This document shows, piece after piece, positions 28,886 to 39,268 of a stretch of 64,000 nt of DNA (the first letter of the stretch is position 1; each line of letters starts with the position of its first letter). The stretch is from Erythrobacter sp. Alg231-14 (lineage in GTDB: Bacteria; Pseudomonadota; Alphaproteobacteria; Sphingomonadales; Sphingomonadaceae): positions 930,001-994,000 of the forward strand of contig NZ_LT702999.1 of NCBI RefSeq assembly GCF_900149685.1, in the 5' to 3' direction. Made by a program: the position numbers and the translations under genes. The notes under the pieces are model-generated. The model ran no database searches. It worked only from the letters and a program-made list of their open reading frames with translations, and was not told where the DNA came from.

Positions 28886-30190
28886 TTAGCGTGAGATGGC
28901 GAGCGCATTGGCGCCCTCACGCACCGCAAATCCACGCCCGCGCAACGCCGCCGCCAATTCAGGCAATTCTCCGCCGTAACTGACGCTCATCACCGATGTG
29001 CCACCCATCGCCGTACTGGTCACAGCAACCCCGCGCACGCCCGAAGTTTGGCGCACAGCGGTGAGAGTTGCATCAAACGTTGCCGGATCGGGCGTTGCGA
29101 ATTGCACAGTATAGCTGCGGACCACGGCGGGTGCCTGTGTCGGTTGGGCGGTTGGCGCGATAGGCGTTGGCGCCGCACGCGCCGCCTCTTCTGCGGCGGC
29201 GACCGCTGCGTCACGCGAACGAATGGCGCGGCCAATTTCAATCAAGCGCGCAATAGCCGGATCCACTTCACCCGATCCGCCCAACCGCAGCGTGGGATCG
29301 GGCTGCAATTGCCCATCCACCAGTGCTTGTTCATAAATGCGATCCATACGATCAACCGCCTCACCCAGCATATCGGTGAGCTGACCGGGGCCGTTCGCTT
29401 CCATCTCAAACGATTCGAGAACTTTGGAATCCGGTCCATATCGCGCGGTGAATGTCCCTTTGATCGGGCCACCGGGGAATTGATGTTCCAACCGTGCAAT
29501 CGGCACCAAAGCGTCGGCTGCGCTGTATTGGTCGAGGGTCGTGCGCCACCATGCGCGACTGCGGCGGCCGGCCTGGCCGTAATTCAACAACAGCGAATCG
29601 CCCCCAGCACCGGTAGGACGGACATAGTCGATCCGGCTGGTGCCTGGATTGAAGGCGGCCCATGCACGTTGCCACGGATTGCGAACTTCGAATGCGGTGT
29701 ACGCTCCGGCGCTTGCGGTGACAGGGATCAACAACATCGGCGCCGAAGAACGTGAACGCGATGCCCCGCCCAAGAATCGGCCAGCACGTTGTCGATCAAA
29801 GGTGACACCCAAAGTCGCCACGTATCGTTTGGGGCCAACCCGTTCGCGCTGAATAACAATGGCCGACACCATGGCAGACAATTGTCCATCCGCGATGGCA
29901 GGCCCGCCGACCCGGCGCCACGCCTCTCTTTGCGCCTGACGCCATGCCAGATTGCGCGCAGCAACGCCGCTTTCGGCGCGTACATCCACTTCAATTCCAC
30001 GCACTTCGATGTCGGCGCTGGATGCGGTTGGGGCGATTCCCCGGTCGCCAGCAACCTGTGCCAAGACCAAAGCATAGCCTCCACCAAGCAAACCAAGCGC
30101 CAGAATCGCGGCCAAAAGCCAACGCAGACCTCTATTTGTGGGTCGAAGGGCGCTCAAATTCGGGCCAGAAAGGGCAGACATCGTTGTCAT
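28886..30190 (-). CDS. DUF2066-like membrane-anchored protein
   Basis: With this start the protein has 434 residues: a cytoplasmic stub, one membrane segment (LLAAILALGLLGGGYALVLA), a domain beginning VRGIEVDVRAESGVAARNLAWRQAQREAWRRV that resembles DUF2066, and a Pro/Ala/Thr-rich linker before a C-terminal ACT- or RRM-size domain. Start choice is uncertain: an ATG three codons further in and a longer frame overlapping purM are alternatives. It ends eight bases before hdaA and is divergent from purM, an order common in this group. Confidence 0.7.
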   Translation of the reverse strand: MTTMSALSGPNLSALRPTNRGLRWLLAAILALGLLGGGYALVLAQVAGDRGIAPTASSADIEVRGIEVDVRAESGVAARNLAWRQAQREAWRRVGGPAIADGQLSAMVSAIVIQRERVGPKRYVATLGVTFDRQRAGRFLGGASRSRSSAPMLLIPVTASAGAYTAFEVRNPWQRAWAAFNPGTSRIDYVRPTGAGGDSLLLNYGQAGRRSRAWWRTTLDQYSAADALVPIARLEHQFPGGPIKGTFTARYGPDSKVLESFEMEANGPGQLTDMLGEAVDRMDRIYEQALVDGQLQPDPTLRLGGSGEVDPAIARLIEIGRAIRSRDAAVAAAEEAARAAPTPIAPTAQPTQAPAVVRSYTVQFATPDPATFDATLTAVRQTSGVRGVAVTSTAMGGTSVMSVSYGGELPELAAALRGRGFAVREGANALAISR

Positions 30191-30242
30191 CGGGGAAATC
30201 TTACCGTCCTTTGCCCAATGGCGAGTGGAATTAAAAGCCTGA

Positions 30243-31358
30243 ATGGCTAAACCGGCCAACATGACCAACACAAAATCACCATACACTTACGCCGATGCCG
30301 GTGTTTCGATCGATGCCGGCAATGCGCTGGTCAAAGCGATTGCCCCGCTCGCCAAAGCCACAGCCCGTCCAGGCGCGACCAGCGAGCTGGGCGGATTTGG
30401 CGGATTCTTTGATCCAAAAGCCGCCGGCTATAACGATCCGCTTCTCGTGGCCGCCAATGATGGGGTGGGTACCAAGCTAAAATTGGCAATCGAACATGAC
30501 CGTCACGACACTGTGGGCATCGATCTGGTCGCCATGTGCGTCAACGATTTGATCGTTCAGGGCGCCGAACCGCTGTTCTTTCTGGATTACTTTGCAACCG
30601 GCAAACTGGAAAACGGCGTTGCGACCCGCGTCGTCGCGGGCATTGCAGAAGGCTGTAAGCAGGCGGGATGTGCGTTGATTGGTGGGGAAACCGCCGAGAT
30701 GCCGGGCATGTATGCCGATGGCGATTATGACTTGGCCGGATTTTGTGTTGGCGCGGTCGAACGCGGCCAACAACTTACCGGCGAGGCGGTCGCACCGGGC
30801 GATGTCCTAATCGGATTGGCCAGTTCTGGCGTTCATTCCAACGGGTATTCATTGGTGCGTCGTTTGGCGGCGGACAAAGGTTGGAAGTTGAACCGCCCCG
30901 CTTTGTTTGATGCCGACCGCTTGTTGATCGACGCATTGATCGAACCGACCCGCATCTACGTCGCGAGCTTATTACCGTTGATTCGCGAGGGATTGATCCA
31001 CGGATTGGCGCACATTACCGGCGGCGGCTTATTGGAAAACCTGCCCCGAATCTTGCCCGAAGGTGCCCATGCACAAGTCGATGCCGATTTGTGGGAACAG
31101 CCTCGATTGATGGCGTTCCTCCAAGCACAAGGCCACATCGAACCGGCCGAAATGGCCCGCACATTCAATTGCGGCGTCGGCATGGTTTTGGCCGTGGCGC
31201 AATCGGATCTATCCGAGATCACGTCTCGATTGGAAGCGGCCGGAGAGACAGTTTACCAAGTCGGAAAGATCGTCGAAGGAGAACGCGGTTGCACCGTCCG
31301 CGGTAGCCAAGGGACTTGGTCCGCCACCGCCGACTGGGACGCTACGCACCTTGGCTGA
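30243..31358 (+). CDS. purM: Phosphoribosylformylglycinamidine cyclo-ligase (AIR synthetase)
   Basis: The 371-aa protein catalyses the fifth step of purine synthesis. It has [15 protein letters not shown], the ATP-binding [20 protein letters not shown], the [23 protein letters not shown] signature and [13 protein letters not shown]. The 3' end overlaps purN by eight bases. A second ATG six codons in is a possible alternative start. Confidence 0.96.
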   Translation: MAKPANMTNTKSPYTYADAGVSIDAGNALVKAIAPLAKATARPGATSELGGFGGFFDPKAAGYNDPLLVAANDGVGTKLKLAIEHDRHDTVGIDLVAMCVNDLIVQGAEPLFFLDYFATGKLENGVATRVVAGIAEGCKQAGCALIGGETAEMPGMYADGDYDLAGFCVGAVERGQQLTGEAVAPGDVLIGLASSGVHSNGYSLVRRLAADKGWKLNRPALFDADRLLIDALIEPTRIYVASLLPLIREGLIHGLAHITGGGLLENLPRILPEGAHAQVDADLWEQPRLMAFLQAQGHIEPAEMARTFNCGVGMVLAVAQSDLSEITSRLEAAGETVYQVGKIVEGERGCTVRGSQGTWSATADWDATHLG

Positions 31359-32316
31359 TCGAGCGAAAATTGCGGTCTTTATATCGGGCGGTGGCACCAA
31401 CATGGCCGCCATCCTCTATGCCAGCCGTTTGCCCGATTCACCGTTTGAAATTGTCCTTGTCGCCAGCAACACTCCCGATGCCGCCGGGCTAGCATTGGCA
31501 CAATTGGAGGGTATTCCAACCTACGCGCATTCGCACAAAGGGCACAGCCGCGAAGTGCAAGACGCCGCGATGGAGGCGGCCGCTCTCGATGCCGGTGCTC
31601 AATTCATAGTTTTGGCCGGATATATGCGGATTTTGTCGGAAGGATTCGTCAAACGCTGGGACAAACGGATCCTCAACATCCACCCTTCATTGCTGCCCAA
31701 ATATAAGGGATTGGACACTTTTGCGCGCGCGATCGAAGCGGGCGACAGCCATGCCGGTGCCAGCGTTCATGTGGTTACGGCGGAATTGGATGCGGGAGAT
31801 GTGCTCGCTCAAGCCAAGGTCGCGATTGCGCCGGGCGATACGCCCGAAAGCCTCGGTGGCCGTGTCAAATTGGCGGAACACCAACTCTATCCGCGAGCCA
31901 TTGCCGACTATGTTTCGCGCGGTTCCGATCCCGGCTTCCTTTTGGCTAAGGTTAAAGGGATCGCGCTCGCTCTTCCAGAAACCCATGAGCGAGAGAGCCA
32001 TGGTTCCCTTGGATTTCGCGTTGGGACGGAGAAAACGGGCAAATACTTCGCGTATTTCTCAGACCGCCACCATGGCAGCGAGCACATCTCTTTGCTGGTC
32101 AAAACCAGCGGGATGGATGAATTGATGAACCTGGTCGAGGGTCAGCCCGACGTCTATTACAAACCTGCATTTTACGGGGCGAGCGGTTGGGTCGGGCTCA
32201 TCCTCAATCGTCCCGATTTTGATTGGGATCATGCAGCGGAATGGCTGGAACGAAGCTGGCGCGCCGTTGCGCCAAAACGGTTGACCAAATTAACTGATGC
32301 AGCGGATATGTTTTGA
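31351..32316 (+). CDS. purN: PurN formyltransferase fused to a YjbR/MmcQ-like domain
   Basis: The first 190 or so residues are a complete GAR transformylase ([22 protein letters not shown], the active-site [23 protein letters not shown]). From about residue 200 a second domain follows without a stop: [33 protein letters not shown] and the C-terminal [33 protein letters not shown], typical of the YjbR/MmcQ fold found in small DNA-binding-like proteins. Ordinary PurN has about 200 residues; this one has 321. The start is a TTG overlapping purM by eight bases. Confidence 0.92.
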   Translation: MADRAKIAVFISGGGTNMAAILYASRLPDSPFEIVLVASNTPDAAGLALAQLEGIPTYAHSHKGHSREVQDAAMEAAALDAGAQFIVLAGYMRILSEGFVKRWDKRILNIHPSLLPKYKGLDTFARAIEAGDSHAGASVHVVTAELDAGDVLAQAKVAIAPGDTPESLGGRVKLAEHQLYPRAIADYVSRGSDPGFLLAKVKGIALALPETHERESHGSLGFRVGTEKTGKYFAYFSDRHHGSEHISLLVKTSGMDELMNLVEGQPDVYYKPAFYGASGWVGLILNRPDFDWDHAAEWLERSWRAVAPKRLTKLTDAADMF

Positions 32317-33527
32317 AGACGCCGCCGCATCGCCCTCATCCGCTCGCGCGCGGCATATGGGCCGAACGGGCAAATCGATTTCTTGGCCGCGCGTGGGACA
32401 ACGGGTGGCTGCCAACCCCATCACTAGACCCAGATGAGCTTTGGGCGGTGGCAGCAAAGTCATTTGGAGAGCGGGCAAAGCTTGCTGAGAGTGGCGGGCG
32501 ATCATCGATCGACGTGACTGATTTTCGCCTTAGGCTTGAAAAGCTAACCGAGGCCATTCGGACCGAAGCCGATCTCAACCCACTTGGACAGGCTATGGCC
32601 TATGGGCAATTGATCCGAGTGATCGGGAATCGCCTTGCCCTTGGCGCGTATTGGGAAACCAATCCGTTTCCGCGCGACGCGGAATTGATGGAACTGCCTA
32701 TCATGGTGGTTGGCCATATGCGCAGCGGCACAACACGCATTCACAAACTGCTCGCCTCTGATCCGGCGCATTCGCACACTCGTTATTGCGATGCGTGGCG
32801 GCCATTGCCGGGCAATCTCACACTGCGGCGGTTAAAGGGGTCTCTTGATCTCACTATGATGGGGGCGCTGAATCCGTGGCTTCAATCCATCCATCCGATG
32901 GCCAGCGGAGCCATTGAGGAAGAGCTTGCTTGGCTTGCGGGCGCGCTCAACCATTCGATCTACGAAACACAATGGCGCATTCCGAGCTTCTCCGAATTTA
33001 GCGAAGCACGCGATGCCACCCCAATCTACAGCGAATTTGGGCGAATATTGGTCACCGATTCCCTTCATAGAGGCACAGTGACACGGCCGCGTGTGATGAA
33101 AGCGCCGCAGTTTTCCGAAGACCTCGCCGTGTTGTTGGCGATGTATCCCGGCGCGCGCCTTGTCATTGCGGAGCGTGACAATGCCGCGGTTTTGCGCAGC
33201 GCGGTATCGCTCGCAGCCAACCAGATGGCGATCCAATCCAACAGTTGCGATCTGGCACAAATCGAGGCTCTGTGGGCGCATAAGATCACCTTGCGCGACG
33301 CCCAGATTGAGGCGGCGTTGCAAGGGTGGAAAGGGCCCGTCGCACGGCTAAATTTCGATGATCTGAATACCGACTGGGAGGGTGAGATAGCGCGCACATA
33401 CCGCGAACTGGATCTCTCTCTAAGCAGCGAAGCGCTGACCGCGATGCGCGCGATGATGACGGCGAGCGAGACCGGTCATCACCGCTCGCATGCGTCGCAA
33501 ATGGATCGGTTCGAACAGCAGAATTGA
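32313..33527 (+). CDS. Sulfotransferase-family protein
   Basis: The 404-aa protein contains the PAPS-binding phosphosulfate loop GHMRSGTTRIHKLLASDP (about residues 137-154) and the downstream 3'-phosphate region LVIAERDNAAVLRSA. It belongs to the long sulfotransferase-like family (Sulfotransfer_3 type) common in alphaproteobacteria; the acceptor is unknown. It starts at TTG overlapping the purN stop by four bases, so it is the third gene of the purM-purN operon, though with no known tie to purine synthesis. Confidence 0.85.
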   Translation: MKTPPHRPHPLARGIWAERANRFLGRAWDNGWLPTPSLDPDELWAVAAKSFGERAKLAESGGRSSIDVTDFRLRLEKLTEAIRTEADLNPLGQAMAYGQLIRVIGNRLALGAYWETNPFPRDAELMELPIMVVGHMRSGTTRIHKLLASDPAHSHTRYCDAWRPLPGNLTLRRLKGSLDLTMMGALNPWLQSIHPMASGAIEEELAWLAGALNHSIYETQWRIPSFSEFSEARDATPIYSEFGRILVTDSLHRGTVTRPRVMKAPQFSEDLAVLLAMYPGARLVIAERDNAAVLRSAVSLAANQMAIQSNSCDLAQIEALWAHKITLRDAQIEAALQGWKGPVARLNFDDLNTDWEGEIARTYRELDLSLSSEALTAMRAMMTASETGHHRSHASQMDRFEQQN

Positions 33528-33537
33528 GCCCCAACGA

Positions 33538-33567
33538 GAAAGGGCCGCCCAAGCGGGCGACCCTTTC
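33538..33567. terminator. Terminator between the sulfotransferase and ndk genes
   Basis: GAAAGGG-C-CGCCC and GGGCG-A-CCCTTTC form a 13-base stem with one mismatch and an AAGC loop. It lies between convergent stops and can work on both strands. Confidence 0.75.
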
Positions 33568-33597
33568 AATTCGATAATTTGATCGATCTAGATCGAC

Positions 33598-34020
33598 TTA
33601 ACCGACGATTTCATCAGCCGAGAAGAAGAAGTCGATTTCGATTTTGGCGTTTTCGTCGCTGTCCGAACCGTGGACCGAGTTTTCGCCAATCGAAAGCGCG
33701 TGTTCCTTGCGGATCGTACCTTCGGCGGCGTCCGCAGGGTTGGTCGCGCCCATGATGTCGCGGTTGCGAGTCACGGCGTCTTCGCCTTCGAGAACTTGAA
33801 CGACCACAGGTTCGCTCATCATGAATTCAGTCAATTCACCAAAGAAAGGACGCTCAGAGTGAACCGCGTAGAAGCCTTCGGCTTGTTCTTTGGTCATGTG
33901 AATACGCTTTGACGCGACAACGCGCAGGCCAGCGCCTTCGAGCATTGCGGTGACCGCACCGGTCAGGTTGCGGCGCGTGGCGTCGGGCTTGATGATCGAA
34001 AAGGTGCGGGTAACCGCCAT
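33598..34020 (-). CDS. ndk: Nucleoside diphosphate kinase
   Basis: The 140-aa protein is a full-length [23 protein letters not shown] at the start, [13 protein letters not shown] and the catalytic His in NSVHGSDS (about residue 117). It exchanges gamma-phosphates between nucleoside di- and triphosphates. It is transcribed toward the terminator shared with the sulfotransferase. The 160-base space before it contains nothing I can name. Confidence 0.97.
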   Translation of the reverse strand: MAVTRTFSIIKPDATRRNLTGAVTAMLEGAGLRVVASKRIHMTKEQAEGFYAVHSERPFFGELTEFMMSEPVVVQVLEGEDAVTRNRDIMGATNPADAAEGTIRKEHALSIGENSVHGSDSDENAKIEIDFFFSADEIVG

Positions 34021-34181
34021 GATGTGTTCCTTAGTTTAGATGAAGTTTGCGCGCGTGCATTGGGCCAACGTGCAAGGGATGTTTTCCGGCGCGCCCTTAC
34101 ATGTCGCAGCGCAGCAATTCAAGCTTTAGCTATTCCGGGCAAAAGCCCCCCGGATCAAGGCACCAAATCAGGGACTCGTCT

Positions 34182-34697
34182 TTACGATCCACCCTTTGCT
34201 AGGACCAGTTGTCCGTTGGTTCGACCGTCGCCATTTTCTCCGGCCGGGTACGCAGTGATCGAAAACGTTGTGCCCGATGGGCTTTCCCCACCCAACATCC
34301 GGCCGCCATTGATGCTGGTCTCGATTTGAATGTCGATGCCTGCTGCTTCCGCTTGGGCCCTAAAATGTTCGACAACCTGATCTGGGGTCCGATCGGTGTT
34401 GAACGTTACCAGCGCGCCTTTGCTGTCCGCCTGATCGATGATGGTCGTGGATAGAACTTCGGCCCCTTCAACGATCGTAAAACCATCAGGCAGGTCGACA
34501 TCAACCGCCGCGCCGCTGCGCATCGAGACTTCACCATCGGGTGTGTCGATGGTCATGCTGGCCGCACCGCTGTCTTGATCGATCGTGTATTCGCCCGTTT
34601 CACCGTCTTCCGTGGTGAACGTGCCGGAATTCTCCGAACCGCAAGCAGTCAGCGCCATGGAACACGCGCTCAAAAAAATGATGGAAGAATTTCGCAT
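34182..34697 (-). CDS. Putative lipoprotein of unknown function
   Basis: The 171-aa protein has a lipobox (ALTAC-G, Cys at about 19), an acidic repeat-like region (EDGETGEYTIDQDSGAASMTIDTPDGEVSM) and a C-terminal domain with LPDGFTIVEGAEVLSTTIIDQADSKGALVTF. The start is set by GGAG five bases upstream. It follows holC by 33 bases and is the last member of that cluster. Confidence 0.75.
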   Translation of the reverse strand: MRNSSIIFLSACSMALTACGSENSGTFTTEDGETGEYTIDQDSGAASMTIDTPDGEVSMRSGAAVDVDLPDGFTIVEGAEVLSTTIIDQADSKGALVTFNTDRTPDQVVEHFRAQAEAAGIDIQIETSINGGRMLGGESPSGTTFSITAYPAGENGDGRTNGQLVLAKGGS

Positions 34698-34730
34698 AGT
34701 GGCTCCAATCAAATTATTGTTACGAGGCAA

Positions 34731-35165
34731 TCAGGCGATCTTAGCCCATTTCCCGCCTTCTTGCCGAAAGAAAGACCGCTCCAACCCTTCTGCACCGTCA
34801 AGCGAACGCCAAGTCCCGCGCGCATCATCAACCGTGGCATCATCGAACAGCAAGAATGCACGTTCAAAACCGGTGGGATCGCGATATTCACCGTCCGCAA
34901 AGATCACGTGGCTGGCCGAATTCAGCGGCTGGACCGTGTCAGACAACAGGATCGGTTGATGCGCCGCGCCGGGATCAGACATAGTTCCATTAGCCAGGAA
35001 ACTGTCCGGCCCTGCTTTCCAAAGCGCTCTCGACAGCGCTTCGCGTTGTTCGGCAGAATTGCTGACAATCAACAACCGATCGCCAGAATCGGTAACGCGC
35101 ATCGCGATCAGAGCGACGACCTTTTCCACCGGATCGCGGGATAGTTGCCAGAAATCGACTTTCAT
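34731..35165 (-). CDS. holC: DNA polymerase III chi subunit
   Basis: The 144-aa protein matches HolC ([65 protein letters not shown]). Chi links the clamp loader to SSB. The start was chosen because it forms the ATGA overlap with the preceding DUF2256 stop. It follows pepA at one remove, as in many proteobacteria. Confidence 0.9.
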   Translation of the reverse strand: MKVDFWQLSRDPVEKVVALIAMRVTDSGDRLLIVSNSAEQREALSRALWKAGPDSFLANGTMSDPGAAHQPILLSDTVQPLNSASHVIFADGEYRDPTGFERAFLLFDDATVDDARGTWRSLDGAEGLERSFFRQEGGKWAKIA

Positions 35166-35305
35166 ACCGACGCTTTCTTGCCCCGCTTGCACCGATCAGA
35201 GCAATAGCGAACATTGTCCCAGTCGCGTTCCCACTTTTTCCGCCAAGTGAACGGCAACGCGCATGTTTCACAGATCTTCGATGGAAGATCCGACTTCTTG
35301 CGCAT
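35162..35305 (-). CDS. DUF2256 zinc-finger-like protein, 47 aa
   Basis: On the minus strand a 47-codon frame starts ATG at 35305 and ends TGA at 35162. The protein begins [20 protein letters not shown] and continues [21 protein letters not shown], with two Cys pairs (CxxC and CxxxC) and the Trp-Arg-Lys-Lys-Trp block that define DUF2256. The fit is almost complete. It is too short for many ORF lists and lies between pepA (30 bases before) and holC, whose ATG overlaps its stop by four bases. Function unknown; probably a zinc-binding protein. Confidence 0.9.
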   Translation of the reverse strand: MRKKSDLPSKICETCALPFTWRKKWERDWDNVRYCSDRCKRGKKASV

Positions 35306-35335
35306 TTTGGGCATCACATACGACCCAACTTGCCC

Positions 35336-36796
35336 TTACCCTTCGGCGTTGTCGGCAACAAATTGGTCGATCAAGCGTGCACCATAACCGGTCGCACCCT
35401 TATCCCAACTGTGTCCCGGCTTATCCGAAAAGACCATCCCCGCGATGTCGCAGTGAGCCCACGGCGTGCCCTTTTTGATGAAGCGGTGCAGGAATTGCGC
35501 TGCGGTGATCGATCCAGCCGGACGTGGGCCAACATTCTTGATATCGGCAATCGGGCTATCGATCAGCTTATCGTATGCCGGGCCAATCGGAAGACGCCAA
35601 AGTTTGTCGCCTGTTGTCCCACCGGCTGAAGTCAATTGATCGGCAAGATCATCGTCATTGGAGAACACGCCGCCATATTCGTGGCCAAGCGCGATAATCA
35701 TCGCGCCGGTCAACGTTGCGAAATCCACGATGCGAGCCGGATTAAATTCTTCCTGACACCAATGCAGCGCGTCGCAAAGAACCAACCGACCTTCGGCATC
35801 GGTGTTGAGCACTTCGACGGTTTGACCGCTCATGGTGGTAACAACATCGCCGGGGCGTTGGGCGTTGCCATCGGGCATATTCTCAACCAGACCCATAACG
35901 GCGACAACATTCGCTTTTGCTTTGCGCAGGACCAGCGACAGCATGCCGCCCGCAACAGCGCCCGCGCCGCCCATGTCCCATTTCATATCTTCCATACCGG
36001 GAGGCGGCTTCAACGAAATGCCGCCAGTATCGAATGTGACCCCTTTGCCTACGAAAGCAGTGGGCTTTTCATCCGGCGTGCCACCGTCCCAACGGATAGC
36101 CAGCATTCGCGACGCACGTACAGAGCCCTGGCCCACGCCCAAAAGCGCGCCCATGCCCAGCTTTTCCATTTCGTCTTCGTCCAAGACGGTCAACTTTGCC
36201 CCGGTTCCATCGAACGCTTTTTGGCATTCTTCGACAAAGCTTTCAGGGTACAAAATGTTCGCCGGCAGCGTGATCAATCGTTTGGTGAATTCCACCCCGG
36301 TGGCGATGGCCTTTGCAGTTTCCCATGCGGCCTCTGTCCCCTCTGGCGCGCCCATGACATGCACAGTTGCGAGGGAGATGGTTTTTTCCTTCGCAAGCTT
36401 GGTCCGATACTCGTCGTATCCCCAACTGCGAAGCCGCGTGCCAAGCAAGACCGCTGCTGCTTCTTCGCCGGACAAATCGGCATGGCTCAGATCCAAAATC
36501 ATGTCGGTTTCACCCGAACGCAGATATTTCGCCGCCAACGCCGCACCGGCGCGTTCAACGTTCAAACGCCGCTTTGCTGCGTCGGGCTCTCCCGCGCCGG
36601 CGATAGCAATGCGTTTCAACGAACCGGCGTCCATTGCGAACCCTTCAAACACTTGGCCCGGCCCACCTTTGAATCGAGCAGCGGGCGCGCCATCAACCAA
36701 AGCAGGGTCGAGATCGTTCAAAGCATCGCCTTGATTCACGATCCGCGCGTTAAGCCGGACATTGACGGGAGAGGTATCGGTGAAGAGGATCTGCAT
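35336..36796 (-). CDS. pepA: Cytosol aminopeptidase (leucyl aminopeptidase)
   Basis: The 486-aa protein is an M17 metallopeptidase: VGKGVTFDTGGISLKPPPGMEDMKWDMGGA and the signature NTDAEGRLVL carry the metal ligands and catalytic residues. The N-terminal domain is the usual non-catalytic one. The start was set 18 codons inside the longest frame by GGAG seven bases upstream. First gene of pepA-DUF2256-holC-lipoprotein. Its start faces lptD across 189 bases without another gene. Confidence 0.95.
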   Translation of the reverse strand: MQILFTDTSPVNVRLNARIVNQGDALNDLDPALVDGAPAARFKGGPGQVFEGFAMDAGSLKRIAIAGAGEPDAAKRRLNVERAGAALAAKYLRSGETDMILDLSHADLSGEEAAAVLLGTRLRSWGYDEYRTKLAKEKTISLATVHVMGAPEGTEAAWETAKAIATGVEFTKRLITLPANILYPESFVEECQKAFDGTGAKLTVLDEDEMEKLGMGALLGVGQGSVRASRMLAIRWDGGTPDEKPTAFVGKGVTFDTGGISLKPPPGMEDMKWDMGGAGAVAGGMLSLVLRKAKANVVAVMGLVENMPDGNAQRPGDVVTTMSGQTVEVLNTDAEGRLVLCDALHWCQEEFNPARIVDFATLTGAMIIALGHEYGGVFSNDDDLADQLTSAGGTTGDKLWRLPIGPAYDKLIDSPIADIKNVGPRPAGSITAAQFLHRFIKKGTPWAHCDIAGMVFSDKPGHSWDKGATGYGARLIDQFVADNAEG

Positions 36797-36985
36797 GTTT
36801 ACTCCGACATGTTCATCGACTGTAAAACCACAGCCGGCAATTTGGGTCACTGTTTGACAATTTCGGGATCATCGTTGTTCACGCTTGATCCGAGTTCAAT
36901 TTGCGCCCGGGGAATGGCGATTGCGATTAGGCGCGAGCGGTGCAATAGGCAAGCCATGTCGGGAGTTTCCAGCGTCAGTGGTCGA

Positions 36986-39268
36986 ATGAGAATGTGTGCA
37001 ACTATGCGCCCCATGACCAGCCCTTTGGGTTTGGGTGCGATTACGCTTGCCTTGTTGGGATGCGCGTTTCCCGCCGCTGCGCAAGATGCATCGACAGAGG
37101 TTGCGACGACAATTGCACCCGAAACAGATGGTCCCGCGGTGGCGCATGAACGCGCCGAACACCAAGGCGAACGCATCGGGTTCGAAGCCGAGCAAATTAC
37201 GTATGACAACACCGCAAACACCGTAACGGCGCGCGGCCACGTCATCCTGCGGTCTGAGGATGTCTCGGTTCGGTCCAACGCGGTTGTGTGGGACCGAAAC
37301 AGCGGCGTCATCACCGCACAGGGCAATGTTCGCTTTGTAGACACCAACGGCAATCAGATTTTTACTGAAAACCTGACATTGAACGACCGGTTTGAAACGG
37401 CGGCAATGGACGATTTGCTCCTTGCTCTGCGCCAAGGTGGTCGATTGGCCGCACGATCAGCACAGCGCGGCGAAGATGGCACAGTGTTGCTGACCGACGC
37501 GGCCTATTCGGCCTGCGCGATCACCGACGCACAAGGGTGCGATAAAGAACCAAGTTGGCGCGTGACAGCGGACCGGGTCACGTATGATCCCGATGAAGCG
37601 CGTGTTAGTTTTGATGGCGCGGTGTTGGAATTGTTCGGCGCGCGAATCCTGCCCTTGCCCGGCCTTGCCATTCGCACCGATGGCCGCGCGGAAAGCGGAT
37701 TTTTGGTCCCCGATATCCGGTTCGATCAGGTCAACGGATTGGAGGTTTCCGGCGAATATTACCTCCGCTTGGACGACAACAAAGATCTAACCCTTGGGGC
37801 ATCGGTCTACACCGAAGTCGCTCCGATGGTCACCGCCCAATGGCGGCATTTGACGGAGAAAGGCGCGTACCAAATCACCGGTTACGCCACGTCCAGCCGC
37901 CGCGTTTCCAATTTTGGCGCCACGCCCACCACACAAAGCGACCCGCGCGGATACTTGTTTGCCAACGGAAAATTCTTGCTGTCGCCGGAATGGAGCCTGA
38001 CCGGCTCAATCCGTTTGGCCAGCGACCGGACCTTTTTGCGTCGGTATGATTTGAGCCGCGATGATCGTTTGCGGTCGACCATCAATCTAGAACGGATTGA
38101 TGACAATTCGTATCTGAGCATTGCCGGTTGGGCGACGCAAACATTACGAATCAACGCAGATCAGGGCCAGATCCCGATCGCGATTCCTGCCCTTGATTAC
38201 CGCCGCATTTTGAAAGACCCGGTTTTGGGCGGGCAAGTGCAATTGCAGGCCAACACGCTCAACCTAATCCGCGATGAAGGACAAGACACTCAGCGCGCGT
38301 TTGTCGGCGCTCGATGGGATATGCGCAGGCTTACCGAGTTGGGTCAGGTCCTCACGGTCACAGGATTGGTGCGCGGCGATGTGTACAACACGAACGACAC
38401 CCTTTCGACGCTAACCCAAGTGTATCGGGGCAACGAAGGGTGGACGGCGCGCGGCGTCGCCACCGCTGCTGTTGATTTGGAATGGCCATTTGTCGGCGAA
38501 GCATTTGGCGGGACTCAAGTCTTGAAACCGCGTGTTCAGATCGTCGCCACGCCGTCGATCCGCAATTTGGCCGTGCCCAACGAAGATGCCCGCGCGATTG
38601 ATTTGGAAGATTCCAACCTGTTCGCGCTCAACCGGTTTCCCGGATATGACCGCGTCGAAGACGGCACGCGGGTGACCTGGGGCATCGATTGGGAACTGAC
38701 CAAGCCGGGTTTGCGCGTCAAAACCAACATTGGGCAATCCTACCGCTTTTCCGCAGAGCGTGAGATTTTCCCGGACGGCACCGGCCTATCCGAACGCGTG
38801 TCCGACTTTGTAGGACGCACAGAAATCAGGCTGCGCAACGATCTGGCGTTCACCCACCGGTTCCGTATCGACAAAGACAGCTTTGCCATTCGTCGCAATG
38901 AGATCGACGCCACGATCGGGTCACAGCGTAACTATTTTGAGATCGGTTATCTGCGCCTCAACCGCGACATTCAAACGGTCGAGGATTTGCAGGATCGCGA
39001 AGAAATCCGAGCTGCAGGTCGTTTCACGATCGGTCGCCATTGGTCCGTTTTTGGGTCGGGCGTCTTTAACTTGACCAGCGCCGCCGAAGATCCAGTTTTT
39101 GCGCCCGATGGTTTTGAACCGATCCGCACTCGATTGGGCATTGCCTACAGCGATGATTGCATAGAATTCGGCGCGACTTGGCGACGTGATTTCATCAGCG
39201 CAGGCGATGCGGAGCGCGGCAACAGTTTTCAATTGTTCTTTGCCCTGCGCAATCTTGGCTTTCGATAA
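36986..39268 (+). CDS. lptD: LPS-assembly protein LptD
   Basis: The 760-aa protein has a signal peptide (MTSPLGLGAITLALLGCAFPAAAQ), an OstA/LptA-like domain (about residues 60-180: ITYDNTANTVTARGHVILRSEDVSVRSN) and the large beta-barrel domain, with LFGARILPLPGL and the C-terminal SDDCIEFGATWRRDF, ending in Phe-Arg. It inserts LPS into the outer leaflet of the outer membrane with LptE. Several in-frame ATGs lie within the first ten codons, so the exact start is open. Head of lptD-surA-pdxA-rsmA; a much longer open frame upstream of it is a shadow of pepA. Confidence 0.93.
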   Translation: MRMCATMRPMTSPLGLGAITLALLGCAFPAAAQDASTEVATTIAPETDGPAVAHERAEHQGERIGFEAEQITYDNTANTVTARGHVILRSEDVSVRSNAVVWDRNSGVITAQGNVRFVDTNGNQIFTENLTLNDRFETAAMDDLLLALRQGGRLAARSAQRGEDGTVLLTDAAYSACAITDAQGCDKEPSWRVTADRVTYDPDEARVSFDGAVLELFGARILPLPGLAIRTDGRAESGFLVPDIRFDQVNGLEVSGEYYLRLDDNKDLTLGASVYTEVAPMVTAQWRHLTEKGAYQITGYATSSRRVSNFGATPTTQSDPRGYLFANGKFLLSPEWSLTGSIRLASDRTFLRRYDLSRDDRLRSTINLERIDDNSYLSIAGWATQTLRINADQGQIPIAIPALDYRRILKDPVLGGQVQLQANTLNLIRDEGQDTQRAFVGARWDMRRLTELGQVLTVTGLVRGDVYNTNDTLSTLTQVYRGNEGWTARGVATAAVDLEWPFVGEAFGGTQVLKPRVQIVATPSIRNLAVPNEDARAIDLEDSNLFALNRFPGYDRVEDGTRVTWGIDWELTKPGLRVKTNIGQSYRFSAEREIFPDGTGLSERVSDFVGRTEIRLRNDLAFTHRFRIDKDSFAIRRNEIDATIGSQRNYFEIGYLRLNRDIQTVEDLQDREEIRAAGRFTIGRHWSVFGSGVFNLTSAAEDPVFAPDGFEPIRTRLGIAYSDDCIEFGATWRRDFISAGDAERGNSFQLFFALRNLGFR

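Noticed and set aside
35636..36985. A 450-codon N-terminal extension of lptD
   Set aside because: It runs antisense through pepA and has no LptD similarity; the signal peptide begins near 36986.
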